Shown here: positions 10,929 through 22,060 of the stretch, in pieces
Layout: each line of letters opens with the position of its first letter
How positions within the stretch are numbered: position 1 is the first letter of the stretch
Origin: Oegoconia quadripuncta
Lineage: Eukaryota; Arthropoda; Insecta; Lepidoptera; Autostichidae
Reading direction: 5' to 3'
NCBI GenBank assembly: GCA_949316235.1
Contig: OX438744.1
Span: 30,438,778-30,502,777 of the forward strand
Length of the DNA stretch: 64,000 nucleotides
Notes under the pieces: model-generated
The model's database searches: none
What the model saw: only the letters and a program-made list of their open reading frames with translations
Told to the model about the DNA's origin: nothing
Position numbers and translations under genes: made by a program

Positions 10929-12424
10929 TGTATGAAGCATTTGATGACAATGGAAGAAGCAAAGGACTTGTCAGTCCCCATGAGACCAATATCTCCACAC
11001 CAAACGGCGCGAATACGTAACCATCTCCCGGGGTTGCATATTAATTCCATGCATTTTTATTGTTCAAGTAATCAGATATTAATTTACTTAAATTTATCTG
11101 CAAAAGACATTCTAGGTCCTTAAGAAACAGATTTGGCTAAACAATTCAACTAACAAAATGAAATATGACAAAATTCATGGCAGTGTACGTCGAACACAAT
11201 TTAGGGTAACATGGGCAATATGGGACACAACGCTCACTCTGAGCAATAAATCAATAACACGATATTAAATAAAATTCCCCTCTCATATTTCACATACGGG
11301 GGCGTACGTTTTGTGTAGAAAAAATACCACTCCACCTTGACCTATTATTCCCTCCCGCATTCACATGAAATAGATCTGCGGAGGGGTCGTACGTGAATAA
11401 AGAAGGGTCAAATTAGAATGGTGGGATCATCTGTCAAAGGCGACTAATGCTTATTTAATACGACCTTATTGTACTTATTAGAACACGATTCAGAATCGCT
11501 TATGCCCCGTTATTTATTGCTGTTATCGAACTAGTCGATTCGATGTGAAGCTTTTCTTAATGGCTCCCGTTTAAAGTCTAAATATAATTTATATCCATGA
11601 ATGTAAAACAAACAGTAGATTTGCACGCTCATCCTCTGTCATCTGTGCATTTCTGTATGTTTGAAATAGCAGACCTTGGATGTTGTTTCAATCTTTAAAG
11701 ATTTTAATAAGAGCCGTGACGTAATGTATTTATATCCATGGCAAAAATTGCTACTGAACTAGACTTTTTTATTGTAACGTGTCTCAGACAAGCATGTACT
11801 TCAAAGTGAATATAAAGTTAACGACTTTCCAACCTATACATAGAGAGTTTGCTTCATTTTAATAGAGTAGACAATGTTTTCCCAGTTTAATTGTATAGTT
11901 CTGTTCGCCACTGTGACGTTTTCGCCTCAGGTAGGTAGGTTAGGGGTTCACAAAAAAGATGGTGATAAGTTCCAACCTTTATTGTAGCCTTGAATTTCAC
12001 TGAGCGCCGCAACGTCTCGAGAGCAATATTAGGGGGAATCACTGGCCTGAAGGTCTTCGATGTTCGTGGGCTGGACTCGTCCACAGCTCCCGGTCGATTG
12101 GGTTAGGTTGCCGTGAGGTTAGGGTCCTCCATGGTCGCCTCAGCAGGGATAGTAGGGGTAGTGGTGTACGATAGGCAAACTCTTAGGCAAGCTGGGATTA
12201 GACTCCTTAAGTCAGCTGCGTCTCCTTTTCATATTAGTAAATCAAATCTGATTGGACACATTGACACGAAAGAAGTAGTAACATGTCTTAAATTTCCCCT
12301 GCAATGCGCTGGGTTAGATCGTGAAGCTTAAATGGAGAAGCTAATATGAATAGGAAATATGAAAATCTCCCAGCTCTCATCTCCCCTTTCGTAGGATAAA
12401 ATTATCACTTGAAAACGTCACTAT
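10929..12424. other. No gene seen
   Basis: About 1.5 kb of mixed sequence. At 11913-11931 TGTGACGTTTTCGCCTCAG is followed directly by GTAGGT, a weak acceptor-donor juxtaposition. The frame at 12113-12331 (+, 72 codons) matches no family I know. Confidence 0.4.
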
Positions 12425-12920
12425 TAATATTACATTATATTTTAAATTTACTGCTCATTCACAAAGCTGACTCCCCAGAGAAGAACGACCAAGAAACTCT
12501 AGGGTTGCTCTTTTAAACAGATTATTTTATAATTGTATGAATAATATGACAGCTATGTCCATGCTTGCTTATCATTCAAATAGTCAGTGATTTTATAATA
12601 GCCTTTTGTTAATAATTTCTGTTTTATGATTGCTTTAAATTTATTTAAAGGCAAATTTTGAATGTCTACTGGAACCTTATTATAGTATACATTGCCCTTT
12701 AAAGGATTTACTAACTTTGTGAAGTCGCCTAACATAAACAGATAACTATGGTTCTTATTCCTTGTATTAACATTGTGCCTATCACTATTTTTAGCGAATA
12801 ATGTAAAATTTTTTTTTGCATATAACAAATTCTCATAAATGTATTGGGATGCCATTGTTAAGATATTAATTTCCTTAAACTTATCTCTAACGGGACACTC
12901 ATTTATATAGATAATTAAAT
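12425..12920 (-). mobile_element. LINE-beta ORF2 C-terminus and 3' UTR
   Basis: The minus-strand frame reads VRDKFKEINILTMASQYIY, then NSDRHNVNTRNKNH, IQNLPLNKFKAIIKQKLLTK, GYYKITDYLNDKQAWT and a stop at about 12553. This is the C-terminal tail of a CR1/jockey-type LINE protein. The central part (YLFMLGDFTKLVNPLKG) is in a shifted frame: in the intact family it reads SVY..RLHKISKSFKG. Downstream UTR with TTAAAAGAGCAACCCTAGAG continues to about 12425, like the copy at 58.3 kb. Confidence 0.85.
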
Positions 12921-13875
12921 TGCTGTTTTAAGTGAAATAGAAAATAGCGTCAAGCGCAACAGTAAATAACTCGTATCATAATTCAACGTCACATAAACAC
13001 ACTCGCAGGTGATGTATCACTCGACACTCCGCTGTGCAAACTATTTCTTGTGCCAACAATACAAAATGGCGGTAAAGTAATAGACCAATGTACGTAATCT
13101 TGAGTCGAGATCGGGGGAAGGTAAATTCGATGGTATTCAATACCCTTACCGTTCTAATACCATGACAAAAGGACGTGTTTGTAACCCAATATTGTTATAT
13201 GCCTTGCTATTTATCAAGTGGCCCATTTTGCCCCGTCTTCCCTATAAGCTACTTGCGATTGTTGAATACGGTTCATAATTTGACACTCAAATATATCTCC
13301 ACAAAATGCGTGTTAAGATGGCTTATTTCGTCCAATGGCGCCGCTCATTGTATTGGGTCTTTACCTATGAGTTTTTTTCCTTCGTTAATCATCAATTCCT
13401 GCCATTTTCAAAGCTATATCCAATTTTATTTGGAAAATGGAACATTATTTCAAGGTTTCACCTGAAATATTTTTTAATTTCTGGGCTAAATCACATAATA
13501 AAAAAAAGTTTGAACAGAGCTCTTTTCATGTGCTTCCCATTATCATTTCTTAGATTCGCTGAAACTTTTATAAAGCGGTTACTTAAGGTATTGTAGTTAT
13601 ATAAAAAATAAAATTTTGCGTGAAAGGTTTTTTTTTAACTATAAGAGTAATGTTAGTTTAGGAAGCAAAGCTACAATGATTGAAACAAAGAAAGGAAGAA
13701 AGAAAGTATTTATTTGGATTTCTGCTATAAGAGTATTTTATACAAAAGTTTACAATATACTAAATCCAAAAAGGTCTCCACTCAGCATGTGTCGGGTTGG
13801 AGCAACCACGACGCTGGTATTCTGTGGAGACGAAGAATGAAAAATGATTGAAAATAACTATATTTATTTATAATA
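12921..13875. other. No gene seen
   Basis: Overlapping open frames at 13175-13465 and 13306-13596 are rich in F, L, I and Y with no family match. The stretch 13553-13588 recurs inverted at the window's right edge, so part of it is repeat-derived. Confidence 0.4.
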
Positions 13876-13980
13876 TAAGGTATGCTTAGATGGAATGGAA
13901 ATGTAGAGAGGATGAATGAAAGAAGATTATCGAAAGCAAATGTTGATGGTAGTGTTGGAAGGGGAAGACCCTTGCGAAGG
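13876..13980 (+). mobile_element. LINE-gamma short fragment
   Basis: Reads MLRWNGNVERMNERRLSKAN, then VDGSVGRGRPLRR. In the intact family this tail is LRWFGHVERMNERRL..GNVGRGRPRR. It directly precedes a SINE-A copy starting at 13987. Confidence 0.75.
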
Positions 13981-13986
13981 TAACAC

Positions 13987-14293
13987 ACCTCCGTGGCTCA
14001 ATGCAAACGTAGGGTTTACGAATCGGAGGTCGCGGGTTCGATCCCCAGCAGGGTACATGTTTAGTACACGGTTTGGTTGATGATAGGCATTTTAATTGTC
14101 CGCCTGGCCAGCTACCACCATCTTATCTAAATCTGCCGCCAAACAGCAATGTTAGTAGCATTGTTGTGTTCCGGTTGTCAGACATAAGATAGCCAGTCCC
14201 CCAAATGTGTCAGGGTTTCCGGGTCAGTACGCTTCCACCTTCGGCCTCATGTTCACTTAACATCAGGTGTGATTGAGGTTGTGCATAAAAAAA
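13987..14293 (+). repeat. SINE-A, near complete
   Basis: Head CCTCCGTGGCTCAATGCAAA with B-box-like GCGGGTTCGATCCCCAGCAG, full body, and tail CATCAGGTGTGATTGAGGTT joined directly to GTGCATAAAAAAA. About 14 bp of the usual tail (CAAGTACCAACCCG) is deleted. Confidence 0.92.
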
Positions 14294-14458
14294 TCACCTT
14301 AAACTGACATGTATTGACAACTTTATGACATTGAATTAAGTAAAATTTGTGTGTTTGTGGCCGCTGCCTATCGCTACGGAATACAGATGTGATATTATGT
14401 GTATATACGAAACCCTTGCTCTTTCGTTATATAAATAATTGCTAATTAATTGCCGATT

Positions 14459-14695
14459 GACGACCGGATGGTGGAGTGGATAGTGACCCTGTCAGCGAAA
14501 CTAACGCTTGCGGGTTCGAATCCCGCGAGGGGTAAATGTTTGTGTGATGAATACGAACATTTATTCCCGAGTCATGGATGTTTATATAAATATTTATGTA
14601 TGTTTATCCGTATCTAGTATCCATAGCACAAGCTTTGCTTAGCTTAGTAGGACTAGATGATTGGTGTAAGTGTCCGAAATATTTATTTATTTTAT
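14459..14695 (+). repeat. SINE-C, complete
   Basis: Head GACGACCGGATGGTGGAGTG, then GATAGTGACCCTGTCAGCGA, B-box-like GCGGGTTCGAATCCCGCGAG, core GTTTGTGTGATGAATACGAA, then GACTAGATGATTGGTGTAAG, TGTCCGAAATATTTATTTAT. It is the reference copy for this family here. Confidence 0.92.
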
Positions 14696-14924
14696 ATTAT
14701 ATGAAAAGTTCGTTACAAAAGTTAGCCCAACGCTATGGCAGTGTGTCGCTTATCTCCTATAGGAAGCACGTGATCTGTAATGCTGTCAAATTGTACTGTA
14801 TATCAAGTGCTTTGTGTAAATGGACATATATCTAGTTGTATTCTATGTGCTCTCTGTTTTGTAGGGCTGTGTTTATTGTCGTTTTGACCAGAACTTAGCG
14901 TATGGAATTTTATACATTTCGTCG

Positions 14925-14960
14925 AAAAATAAGGTCACATAGAGATGTGACCTTATTTTT
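14925..14960. other. Perfect 16-bp hairpin
   Basis: AAAAATAAGGTCACAT, a 4-nt loop AGAG, and its exact reverse complement ATGTGACCTTATTTTT. It is too short for an animal pre-miRNA. The flanks show no element termini. Confidence 0.6.
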
Positions 14961-15171
14961 AGTTACCACAGGAAGAGTCTTGTGGTACTTTTGGATAGAT
15001 TGGGAGCATAATTGAACTGCCTCCTTGTTCGGATTTTCAACAACATTTGGATAATCAATGGAACTGGGTCAAATCCCAGCTAAGTACCTAACATATTTAG
15101 ATCTCGGGTTGTAGGGCATTTTAAAAATATTGTTTACTTTTTTCCCTGTATGCCTTATTTTTCAATTTATA

Positions 15172-15385
15172 ATTTACCCCCGACGAAAAAACGAGAGGTG
15201 TGAATTTGATAGGGAAAAACATAAAATTTTTGAGGACTTTTTTCTTTTTATGCACAACGGGTTAGCACTTGATGGCACGTAGAGGCATTGAAATGCCGAA
15301 ACGGCTGAACCGATTTCAAAGCAATTTTTTCTGTTCGAACGCTGTTTTTACGAGATAGTTCTTATCCACGTTAGATGGAAAATTG
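15172..15385 (+). repeat. CCCCCGACG-start repeat with SINE-A scrap inside
   Basis: TTTACCCCCGACGAAAAAAC starts the copy and GAAACGGCTGAACCGATTTC marks its later part, as in similar insect repeats. Between them, at about 15236-15275, TTTTTATGCACAACGGGTTA followed by GCACTTGA is the 3' tip of a minus-strand SINE-A, so this is a nested insertion. Confidence 0.6.
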
Positions 15386-15700
15386 GTTCTTTATGTAAAC
15401 AAACAGAAAAATTGATTATTTAGTAGTTAGGTTTTTAATTTACAATTATAGTTACATTTAGAGCACAGCAAATATAATTAAAAACGTTAAGAATATAAAA
15501 AAAAACCTGTGTCAAATGATAATTTTTTCATGACGAGTGTTGGTAGATGTAGGTGGGATGTCCGGTGTTTCAGCCCTCTCAGGATGCATCCCGCCAGCAT
15601 TTTAAAAGGAGGCTCAAAATCCCGGTTTTTCGAGTAAAATCCAACATGGCGCGTTAGATACTTTAAAACGAATCGGTCAGTGAAGGAAGAAGTGCACAAC

Positions 15701-15962
15701 ATAAATAAATAAATATAATATCCTTAGACATACCTACACACAGCGCCATCTAGTTCCACATTAAGCAACTAAGTATAAGCTATGTGGATACCGGTTAATA
15801 TACTACATAAATACATATACATACACACACAAATGGAAACATCCATAATTCGGATATTATATGTCCGAATTCATCATACAAACTTAAGCCCCCAGTAGGA
15901 TTCGAACCCGCGACCTTCTGGTCTAGTGGTCAGAATTTCTAAACGCTACACCAAACAGGTCG
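15701..15962 (-). repeat. SINE-B, complete
   Basis: The minus-strand head starts CGACCTGTTTGGTGTAGCGT and has the B-box-like CGGGTTCGAATCCTACTGGG, core, GGAACTAGATGGCGCTGTGT, and an ATTTATTTATTTATG tail adjoining 15701. Confidence 0.9.
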
Positions 15963-15982
15963 TTTACTAACTAATATTATCT

Positions 15983-16085
15983 ATAGATGCGAAAGCTTGG
16001 ATGTTTGTTTGTTTGGTACTCAATCACGACGCAACGGCTGATCATATTTTGATGAAATATTTATTATTAAGTTGGAAGTTAGATC
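15983..16085 (-). repeat. T-element 3' fragment
   Basis: AGATGCGAAAGCTTGGATGT followed by TTGTTTGTTTGGTACTCAAT and GATGAAAT is the reverse of the T terminus (CCAAACTTTGGCATTTATA type). The rest is decayed. Confidence 0.65.
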
Positions 16086-16659
16086 ACGCTTTTATTTTCC
16101 CATTTCAGTATCGATATTTAAAAACTATTTTGGCAACACTATGAATCCCATATACTGCAACATTACAAGTCGATTTTAATGAAATTTTACAAGTTCTCAC
16201 TTGTAAAATTTCACGTGTTACTACAAACTCGTACCTGCATAACTGCTTGTATTTTATAACTGACCTCCAGTCAAAGATTACGCGCAATAAAAGAAAGGAA
16301 AACCTTTTATTGGACTGCTGAGAAGGGATAGAGCAAGTCAAGTGTGGACATGGTACGTGGAATTTAATTTAGTGTCTGTCCGTCCATTGTGTGAGGCATT
16401 TGTATAGATACCAAAGCCTCAGGAACGTAGGTGTTTATTAAAAAAAATAGCTTTGTTTTTTTTTTCACAGCGAAGTAAAAATCATTCCATATAATATGAC
16501 CGACTCTTTCTTTAATCTGTAGTTGCACATTTTGTAGAATATGACTTCTATTTTATTTTTACTGTGGTTTCAGCATGTAAACTGAATAGAATTGGTGTTG
16601 TAAAAGGCAACTATGGGGCTGTTTGATATCATCGATAGCTCAGTATGGAACAGAGAACC
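16086..16659. other. No gene seen
   Basis: At 16170-16212 an imperfect inverted repeat (GAAATTTTACAAGTTCTCAC and TTGTAAAATTTCACGTG) is the only structure noted. Confidence 0.4.
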
Positions 16660-16989
16660 GCCTCCGTGGCTCAATGTAAACAACATTGGGTTTACGATTC
16701 GGAGGTCGCGCGTTCGATCCCCAGCGGGGTACATGTTAGTACTCGGTTTGGTTGGTGGTAGGGCATTTTAAATGTCCGCCTGGCTAGCTACCACCATCTT
16801 ATCTAAATCTGCCGCCAAGTAGCAATGTTAATAGCATTGTTGTGTTCCGGTTGTCAGAGATAAGATAGCCAGTCCCCCAAATAAGATTGGGTTTCCTGGT
16901 CAGTGCGCTTCCACCTTCGACCTCATCTTCACTTAACATCAGGTGTGATTGAGGTCAAGTACCAACCCGTTGTGCATAAAAAAAAAAAG
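16660..16989 (+). repeat. SINE-A, complete reference copy
   Basis: Starts CCTCCGTGGCTCAATGTAAA, then CAACATTGGGTTTACGATTC, B-box-like CGTTCGATCCCCAGCGGGGT. The body carries CTGCCGCCAAGTAGCAATG and GAGATAAGATAGCCAGTCCC. The tail is CATCAGGTGTGATTGAGGTC, AAGTACCAACCCGTTGTGCA, then A-rich. Length is about 330 bp. Confidence 0.93.
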
Positions 16990-17215
16990 AAAAAGAGAAA
17001 TGCTTCTTCCGCCTACCCCAACAAATTGTAAGCTTTTCGGTATCCTTCCGTTTGGCAAAATATTTTTCGTCAAATTTTACTTCCCAAAAAAAAAATCGCA
17101 CTAGTATCATTTCCCAAAAGAATCTTTAGCAAAATTTATATTTCGCATTTTAATCACTTGGCCAAATATTAATTTGGCAACTTTTTACTTGCTCAAGTTT
17201 TATTAAGTCAAATAT

Positions 17216-17340
17216 ACATTTTTTTTATTAAATACTGGTTTCGCGTTTGACTACAATCTCATCTGATGGAAAGTGACGATGTAGCCGAAGATGGATCACG
17301 CGCACCCAGTAAATGCCTATTCACTCTAGACTTGAATATA
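17216..17340 (-). mobile_element. LINE-alpha 3' end
   Basis: Minus strand: GAATAGGCATTTACTGGGTG (NRHLLG), CTTCGGCTACATCGTCACTT, CATCAGATGAGATTGTAGTC, AAACGCGAAACCAG, then a T-rich run on the plus strand that is the remnant poly(A). Confidence 0.8.
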
Positions 17341-18258
17341 CATTTGGCAAATGCTTTATTTTGTAAAAAAAATATATTCTAAAAATATTTACGTAGGCTA
17401 GTTTAGAACTGCTAGAAAACTGCTAGGTTAGGTAAGAACTGTGACCCCAACAGAGAGCGGGAATATAATAAATATATAATAACAATATAATTATTATAGA
17501 AGTTCTTACCTGTAAATTATTTGTGTAAGGTGAAACAAACATTTAATGCAGTGAATTTAGACTCTTAAGTAAATCATATGATATGCAATATTTTGGAAAG
17601 AGCATGTTATGCCAAACCATATTTGACTACATAATACTTGGTAAAATGAAACATTGCCATGTAATTATTTGTTAAACAATAAATTGCCGAAAATAGTATT
17701 TCTAACTGTAAAATTGCGAAAAGTTGTTTTGCCAAATGAAAATTTAGGAAACATACTTTGGCATGTGATACTTTGGGAAAAGTTTTTTGCTCAAAAATTA
17801 GTAATCCAAGCTTTCCTCGAAATGTGTTGTGTTGCGAAGGTTGCTATAAGAGTAAGTTATTATTTTGTTGTTGTATTTATTCTCATTTCATAGCAAATTT
17901 TATCATTCAGCCTATACCCTGTCACAAAACGATGAGCTCGCCACTGTTTAATAGGTGTTTCTAAGAAAATACAAAAGATTTAAATAAAACATGGAATATT
18001 TTAATAACATCTTTAATATTGATTAATACCTTCTCATTTAGACGAACAAGCTCAGGAATAGCTCAGTAAATCTACGCAAGGCCCGCCCACGCGTCTGTAA
18101 TATTGGTTTAATATTAGGCTCTGTGGACACGGAACATACATATTCATAGGCTTATTGGTTATAATTTTGTAACGTAGACGTGAAAAAAAGGCTACTCTAG
18201 AGTAGTCTTACTCGTACTTGGGTAATAGTGACTAGTTTTTAATCGACTCCAAAAATAA
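17341..18258. other. No gene seen
   Basis: AT-rich. TTAGGTAAGAACTGTG (17428-17443) is partly inverted at GAAGTTCTTACCTG (17499-17512). The frames at 17654-17964 are unassigned. Confidence 0.4.
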
Positions 18259-18526
18259 TAATAAATAAATAAATATCTTTGCACATTCACATAGCGCCAT
18301 CTAGTTCCACACTAAGCAACTAGGCTTGTATTATGGATACCAGATGGTTGATAAACTACACAAATACATTTTTTTTCTAAATAAATACATAAATAATTGA
18401 AAAACATCCATAACTCGAGAACACATGTCTGTATTCATCATACAAACATATGCCCCTAGCGGGATTCGAACCCGCGACCTTTTGGTATAGCAGTTAGAAT
18501 TTTTAACCACTACACCAAACAGGTCG
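18259..18526 (-). repeat. SINE-B, complete
   Basis: The minus-strand head is CGACCTGTTTGGTGTAGTGG, with the B-box-like GGGTTCGAATCCCGCTAGGG, core ATGTTTGTATGATGAATACA, GGAACTAGATGGCGCTATGT, and an ATTTATTTATTTATT tail. Confidence 0.92.
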
Positions 18527-18644
18527 TTAAAAAAGAGGTTCTATGTTCGTCTGCATGGATTTTTTTTATGTTTATTCATCGATGGATAAAGGAAAGAGCG
18601 TTTGCCTAGCAGTAGAACAATAAGGTTGCTAATAATAATGTTCA

Positions 18645-19060
18645 ACCCATTGAGATTTATGGATATGGTCGCGCTAACAAACCTTTTCGCGTCGCGTTTC
18701 TTATTAGATAAAACAACGCCATCTCTTAAAATCCTCGAGAACTAATAAGACTTTTGAGAATTAATAGCCAAAATCACCGCCATATTAGTTAATCTGTGCC
18801 ACCACGCACAACCAAAATTGTATTTAGTCTGTGCTCACAAACTAATAATCAGTCACATAAAAGTGCAAGAAAAAATTACAATATTAATTAAAAATATGAG
18901 TTATACGAGTAATACATTATGTCTTGTATACTTAAAATACTAACGTGTTTTTGGTCACTTACTCTGTGGTAAGTGTTGCATTTTTTTTACAACATAAATC
19001 AGCATTTGCTACGACAGTTCGCGAACGAAGTAGATGTATGACTCAGTCGGCCATATGCAG
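18645..19060 (+). repeat. Dispersed repeat, copy 2 of 2
   Basis: Second copy of the repeat at 5385-5735. This copy is longer, carrying TTGCATTTTTTTTACAACAT and a CCACGCACAACC segment that copy 1 lacks. Ends are unclear. Confidence 0.6.
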
Positions 19061-19619
19061 TAATATATGTCTGTGAATTAGGGATTCCAATCCCGCATAA
19101 AAACTAGTGCCGGAAGGTGGTCAAATGCCATGTTTCCAATTATAAAAAAAAAGAACACATACGACCTTGCAGTGCTCACCTCTTTAGTTGTTAAAAAAAT
19201 GTTACAGATAATTCCAAATTCAAATATTCTTCTATGAGAACTTATGGAAATTCATATTTCCTTTCTTAAATTTTATTGATTCCAAATTCGAAACCTGTTT
19301 AGTGAAGAGTTCAAATTAGGAACATTTTATAACTGTATTTTGTTTTAAGAAAGGCTACACTTCAATTCCTCTATAATTTCGTACCTCCTAGGTCCGTCAG
19401 AGGCTCTTATTGCTAGTAATGATTAATACAACGATTTATCGATGCGCGATGTCACTTGTAAATCATTTAGGAGACTTAAACATGTCAAGTGATTACGTAA
19501 TGGTCAATATTAAATATAATTAGCTTATAATCCAAACAAATTTGCCATGTCAATTTATTTTAATTAACGAATATTAAATATTAGACTGACTTAAATGAAA
19601 CTAATCGATGATGGCGCCG
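19061..19619. other. No gene seen
   Basis: AT-rich; a GGATTCCAATCCCGCATAAA phrase at 19081-19100 recurs as GGGTTCCAATCCTGCATAAA at 60540-60559 and hints at one more degenerate repeat tail. Confidence 0.35.
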
Positions 19620-19790
19620 CGATTTGTTTTTGATTCGCGAAGTTAAGCAATGTCTAACTCGGTTCTTGGATGGGTGACCAGCTAGGATTAACAGTGGTAC
19701 TCGACACGGCGCCTACTGAAGGTAGACGGTGCCCTACGTGACTCTATCTATTGCTACCTTGGACCCAGACTAACGTAAAGCCTTGACCAT
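19620..19790 (+). repeat. 5S-rRNA-headed repeat (SINE3-like)
   Basis: GCGAAGTTAAGCAATGTC..CTCGGTTCTTGGATGGGTGACCAGCTAGGA reproduces the 5S rRNA internal control region (A box, intermediate element, C box region) in order and spacing. The 5' third of 5S is missing. The following body (CACGGCGCCTACTGAAGGTA, ACCTTGGACCCAGACTAA) is not 5S. It recurs at 30.66 kb, which argues for a 5S-derived mobile repeat rather than a lone 5S pseudogene. Confidence 0.7.
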
Positions 19791-19920
19791 AGTATCTAGC
19801 ATCCATAGATGCTAGATAACAGATAAATGAACAACCATTACACGGGAATAAATTTTCATATTTCATATCAAACATTTACCACTAACGGGAATCGAACCCG
19901 CAACCCACTACACCAATCGT
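19791..19920 (-). repeat. SINE-C, internally deleted
   Basis: Minus strand: AACGATTGGTGTAGTGGG, then B-box-like GGGTTCGATTCCCGTTAGTG, then GTAAATGTTTGATATGAAAT and ATCTGTTATCTAGCATC. The segment between the A and B boxes is lost, so no functional internal promoter remains. Confidence 0.75.
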
Positions 19921-20515
19921 TATTAATTTTATTTCACTTTAAAAACCTTTCGCTGGAACTCTTTTTTAATTGGAATCACAGACCAACCCTTTTGCGGTAA
20001 CAATAAAAAAAAATTAAAACACTTCTGTCCACAGATAACGAAACACTTAAAATCGCATAAAGGCGCAATCAGACGATGCAAATCCGTTGTAAGTTATCGT
20101 TGGCGATAAGGTTGTTCGCAAGTCCACGATAAGTTTACGATAACTTTACGATAAGCTTTGTTTCGTTAAGAGCAAGTGAAGTGATATTAACAAGATTTAT
20201 CGTCCAGATATACGGACAAGATAAAGGTAAATTAAAGAATATATTTCTTTAGACATTAGGTAAGTTAATACATCAATTACGAGACAGTGTGTAGATTAGA
20301 TTAGATCCATTTATTTAACTTTTTAACCGACTTGAAGAAGGAGGTGGTTCAGAATTCGGGCATCCTGTGGGTCCTAGATTATAGGAGTTATAGTGGGAGG
20401 AGTGAGGAGGCGGGGATGTCGGATGATTTGGTTTTTAAATACCTTAATTCAGGAAAAAAATATAAATTTGAATTTCGGAATTCGCATTCGAATTTGCTGT
20501 TTATGTAATCACTCT
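19921..20515. other. No gene seen
   Basis: At 20100-20155 CGATAAG/CGATAAC-type motifs repeat (TTATCGTTGGCGATAAGGTT, ACGATAAGTTTACGATAACT). These are GATA-like words in a short imperfect tandem context. Confidence 0.35.
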
Positions 20516-20700
20516 ACCTTCCGGAGTCAATCTTTCCTGAATCCTACAATCTGGGATCTACATTCTAGGATCTACATTCTGCGATCTACATTCTGGGTGA
20601 ATAGACATTTACTGAGATCGAGTGTTTAATCTTCGACCACATCGTCAGTATCCATCAGATGAGATAGTGGTCAAACGCGTATCCTATATTCATAAGAAAG
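20516..20700 (+). mobile_element. LINE-alpha 3' end with 15-bp internal tandem repeat
   Basis: TTTCCTGAATCCTACAATCT begins the copy; GTGAATAGACATTTACTGAG and GTGGTCAAACGCGTATCC close it. At about 20552-20597 the unit GGATCTACATTCTGG is present three times, an expansion absent from other copies. Confidence 0.75.
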
Positions 20701-20851
20701 GAAAACTTTTACTCAGTATGTAGTGAAATATTTTTATTTCACACAGGTGAAAATTTTTATAATTCGATCTTTTTAAATCGGATTACTGTATAGACCATGC
20801 GAAACAACATTCGAAATTCAAAACAAATCCCGCGTTATTTAAAAAAATTGT

Positions 20852-21205
20852 TTTATGAGGGCTTTCCGTCCATGTAGGCGTCATTGCATAAATTAAGATT
20901 TCTTTTTTAATACAGAATAAGGTATGCTAACTGCTAACAGCGGTCTGCTAAGGTATGGAACTCACTGCCCGCGTCGGTTTTTCCCGACACTTACAACCTT
21001 GGGATCTTCAAGTCTAGAGTGAATAGGCATTTAATGGGTGCGCGTGATACAACTTCGGCTATATCGTCACTTTCCATCAGGTGAGATTGTGGTCAAACGC
21101 GAAATCAGTTTTTAATAAAAAAAAATCGCTCTGACCTGCACTCGAGAAGCCTAAAAGTTAATAATACATAAATATAGCTTTAATTACGGTTATTTTCGAG
21201 AATTT
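20852..21205 (-). repeat. Repeat E, second copy, flanking LINE-alpha
   Basis: 20852-20904 and 21123-21205 are reverse complements of 4410-4464 and 4066-4140. Between them is LINE-alpha in plus orientation, the opposite relation to the 4 kb locus. Confidence 0.65.
20947..21127 (+). mobile_element. LINE-alpha C-terminal fragment with tail
   Basis: GCTAAGGTATGGAACTCACT (AKVWNSL), CGGTTTTTCCCGACACTTAC (VFPDTY), NRHLMGARDTTSA, a stop at the TGA of CAGGTGAGATT, then GGTCAAACGCGAAATCAG and a short A run. It is almost identical to the 1.7 kb copy over this part, so both are probably fairly young. Confidence 0.85.
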
Positions 21206-21779
21206 CACAACAACGGGCATTTTTTATTATATATTCGTGAATTCTGGAAGACAGGGATTACTTTCGATTGTCGAAGCTATTTAGATAGGTATTATTCAAT
21301 CCAATTATTAATTTACTGCTTTCATAACAAAGGTCATAATTTTTACCTGGATAATCGGTGAGCTAACACATTGCAAAAATCCTTATTTTCTTACATCAAA
21401 ACAGTCAAACAATTTAATTCTGCCATTAACAATAAATCAAATGGCAATCGTACCACATCCAGTAATTTTCATCCGCTATACAATCTACGCTCATTCAATT
21501 ACAGGCAATTCCGAGCCATAAATAAACACTGTCTTACCACACCTTTGTGGTCTGTTATTATTTTTTTCTAAAGCCCTAAACAACAGCGAAGACCCCACCC
21601 GTCGAGCAGTTTATTCTAATTAATTGCCTTTAACAATAATTGGTGACCAACAGATTTGTTTCATGCAAATCGGTCGGGTTATATTAGCATAGTGGTCCGA
21701 TACGATTCCGGGTTAGTGTTGTACCTAATTATATCGATAATTTGACCTGTTTGTAGATACTAATTTCGTGCCTAAATAG
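21206..21779. other. No gene seen
   Basis: The 66-codon plus frame at 21371-21571 has no recognisable motif. Confidence 0.4.
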
Positions 21780-22060
21780 ACGACCTGTTTGGTGTAGTGG
21801 TTAGCAACTCTGACCACTGTATCAAAAGGTTGCGGGTTCGAATCCCGCTAGGGGCATATGTTTGTGTGATGAATACGGACATGTGTACCCGAGTTAAGGA
21901 TGCTTTTATTTATAATAAGCATTTACTTACAAAAAAATATATATTTATGTATTGTATCAACCATCTGGTATCCACAACACAAGCATATAGTTGCTTACTG
22001 TGGAACTAGATGGCGCTGTGTGTAGGTCTAAGGATATTTTTTTTTTATTATTTATTTTGG
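21780..22060 (+). repeat. SINE-B, complete
   Basis: Head ACGACCTGTTTGGTGTAGTG, B-box-like GCGGGTTCGAATCCCGCTAG, core GTTTGTGTGATGAATACGGA, CATCTGGTATCCACAACACA, GTGGAACTAGATGGCGCTGT, then AAGGATATTTTTTTTTTATT. Confidence 0.92.

Noticed and set aside
11913..11936. CCTCAG followed by GTAGGT as a recursive splice site
   Set aside because: The pyrimidine tract is short and GTAGGT is a poor donor; similar matches are expected by chance.
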